Source: Armatimonadota bacterium (lineage in GTDB: Bacteria > Bacillota > Desulfotomaculia > Desulfotomaculales > Nap2-2B). From it: DNA of 44,071 bases. Each line of letters opens with the position of its first letter. Within the stretch, counting starts at the first letter, position 1. Where the stretch lies: assembly GCA_023511535.1 (NCBI GenBank), contig JAIMBK010000020.1, positions 1-44,071 on the forward strand, in the 5' to 3' direction. The position numbers were made by a program, and so were the translations under genes. The notes under the pieces were generated by a model. That model saw nothing but the letters and a program-made list of their open reading frames with translations, searched no databases and had not been told where the DNA came from. Below, piece by piece: positions 43,701-44,071 of the stretch.

Positions 43701-43905
43701 CGTTGGTGGGAAAGGTCTTGTCCAGCTGGGCCATATGGCCGCCGATGGCCGGCGATTTCTCCACCAGATAAACCTTAAAACCGGCCGTACCGAGATCAAG
43801 AGCGGCCTGAATACCGCTGATCCCTCCCGCGACAACCATGACGTCTCCAAAATTAGCGCCGGTAAGATTTTTAACAACTTTAATTCTTTCCAGTTCTTTT
43901 TCCAT
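40774..43905 (-). CDS. bamE: Double-FAD HdrA-like electron-bifurcation subunit (BamE-like)
   Basis: 1043 residues, about one and a half times a normal HdrA. Residues 1-480 are an HdrA-like FAD domain with NDCSMCIESPK and ferredoxin-type CTGCTTCTEYC, but its dinucleotide motif reads AGGISG instead of GGGxxG. From about 487 a full HdrA follows: VCHCGANIG, a perfect VVGGGVAGMT FAD motif, CVGCRQ...CSRICC, then two C-terminal [4Fe-4S] clusters (CISCGACISVC, CKGDGLCNAVC). HdrA flavin is the known bifurcation site. Tandem HdrA-like architecture matches BamE. Good GGGCGGAGAG near ATG 43905. Confidence 0.88.
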   Translation of the reverse strand: MEKELERIKVVKNLTGANFGDVMVVAGGISGIQAALDLGTAGFKVYLVEKSPAIGGHMAQLDKTFPTNDCSMCIESPKFVECKRHPNIEIMTYTEVDRVEGEAGDFKVTLIKKPRYVNESKCTGCTTCTEYCPVVYPDPFNQEISKNKAIHIHFAQAIPLVAYIDESCRYLKEKTCTVCQGVCKNDAIDFSQTAEKVEVKVGAIILAPGYEPVDPKKLRDDYGYGKFANVVTSLDYERLLCATGPYEGEILRPSDKKHPHKIAWIQCVGSRQVIPGGNSYCSAVCCTYTQKQVILTKDHDPGAECTVFHNDIRSYGKDFERFFQRAEKLPGVRFIRSYVSIGKEIPETKNITIKYSTPDDGVKEEEFDMVVLSVGLNPPAGFQDLADKFGIELNSHGFCKTNPVNPIETSRPGIFVSGAFQGPLDIPESVVTASGAGSQCGELLACRRGKLARERTYPPERDVSKEEPRIGVFVCHCGANIGRVVDVPSAVEYALTLPNVVHAEDNLFICSTEAAQRIAETIREKGLNRVVVAACTPRTHEPLFRDTLREAGINQYFFDMANIREHCSWVHSKEKEEATQKAKEIIRMSVARVRHLEPLREFELPVSKTALVVGGGVAGMTCALSIANQGHEVYLVEKEKDLGGMARRIHYTLEGLDVQAYLRELRRKVYQHPLIHVHTDAVITESTGYVGNFVTRVKSAGRVTEIKHGAAVIAIGADEYKPTEYLYGEDDRVMTNLELEERIAKGEERVINARSLVMIQCVGCRQEDRNYCSRICCSHSVKNALKLKEINPGMDIYILFRDMRTYGFREDYYREAAGKEIRFVRYEPPDKPQVEAVEDEDGRRVLRVAVADPVLGKRLEIDADLIALAAAVIPPADRKEIAGLFKVSLSPDGFFQEAHVKLRPVDFGAEGVYLCGTAHYPKHISEAISQAYGAAGRVLTLLSRDTVTASGSVCAVNENNCISCGACISVCMYGAVEFHETPRGKKAAVNPVLCKGDGLCNAVCPTGAISLKHYTNKELFSQIDAAFSDLEKPHKENKAGTAR

Positions 43906-43964
43906 ATCTCTCCGCCCTCATCAGGTTTTCTGTGCTACTTCCAGCATTTTTTAACTCCTCCGTC

Positions 43965-44071
43965 CTAAATCACTTCCTGAAGGATCTCCGTGATATCCTT
44001 CACCTCGATGACGTCATCGTAACTCAGGACTACCCGGCTGTCCTCAAAATTGGTGAGGCAGTAGGGGCAGG
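43965..44071 (-). CDS. C-terminus of a CCG-domain iron-sulfur protein (BamD/HdrD-like), cut by the window edge
   Basis: The last 34 codons begin CPYCLTNFEDS and end ILQEVI. CPYCLTxFED is the end of a cysteine-rich CCG domain seen in HdrB/HdrD-like subunits and related oxidoreductases. It is the gene directly upstream of the HdrA-like gene on the same strand. The N-terminal part lies outside the window. Identification as BamD rests on position and this short motif. Confidence 0.7.
   Translation of the reverse strand, partial: CPYCLTNFEDSRVVLSYDDVIEVKDITEILQEVI

Noticed and set aside
43906-43950. Short frame MLEVAQKT with two in-frame TGA codons ahead of the HdrA-like start, considered as selenocysteine read-through
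   Set aside because: Two consecutive TGA codons, no SECIS-like hairpin seen, and the ATG at 43905 has its own ribosome site.

Overview
The window reads as chromosome of an anaerobic Gram-positive bacterium of the Peptococcaceae/Desulfotomaculum-Pelotomaculum type. This is inferred from: the Firmicute ctsR-mcsA-mcsB-clpC stress operon followed by radA, disA, carD, yacL, ispD and ispF; frequent TTG/GTG starts with strong AGGAGG sites; TTGACA/TATAAT promoters; and a right half full of acyl-CoA and aromatic-acid catabolism genes with sigma-54 control. No species can be fixed from sequence alone.

Left third (1-17156). It opens with the 3' end of a 23S rRNA gene whose helix-98 region is split by an insert. 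The insert is an 18-bp perfect inverted repeat enclosing a complete GIY-YIG nuclease gene. A 5S gene and a terminator follow. Next come a secreted subtilisin (minus strand), yraN, the ctsR operon, radA-disA, a cysteine-containing small protein, carD, yacL-ispD, ispF, a sirtuin, a tiny exported-peptide candidate, a DUF2007 protein and an HD-domain protein. The gaps carry degenerate low-complexity repeats (GGGATTAGG families, GGGACAGAGG tandem units, and a GCCTGGGAAACTT element in three copies).

Middle (17448-32265), all plus strand. Here lie an AMP-forming acyl-CoA ligase, a CBS-PAS sigma-54 activator, and a beta-oxidation-like module. The module contains an HMG-CoA-synthase-like/DUF35 fusion, an SCP2-type thiolase, a two-subunit MaoC hydratase, an SDR dehydrogenase, an acyl-CoA dehydrogenase, two more acyl-CoA ligases and a winged-helix/ferredoxin protein. 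A good sigma-54 promoter (21591-21606) precedes the module. The layout recalls the bbs (benzylsuccinate) pathway in pairing a DUF35 protein with a thiolase, but uses MaoC-type hydratases. The substrate is unknown, probably a cyclic, branched or aryl-substituted acid.

Right (32581-44071). A second, shorter CBS-PAS sigma-54 activator is followed by a textbook -24/-12 promoter and a benzoate-CoA-ligase family gene. Converging on it from the minus strand is a redox operon: the C-terminus of a CCG-domain protein, a double-FAD HdrA-like protein, an MvhD-like protein fused to a helix-turn-helix domain, NuoE-, NuoF- and short NuoG-like proteins, and a polyferredoxin. The order matches BamD-E-F-G-H-I of the class II (tungsten, ATP-independent) benzoyl-CoA reductase complex. 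BamB and BamC are predicted just beyond the right edge. Together the right half suggests CoA activation of aromatic or cyclic acids, ring reduction driven by electron bifurcation, and a dedicated beta-oxidation set, under two related sigma-54 activators.
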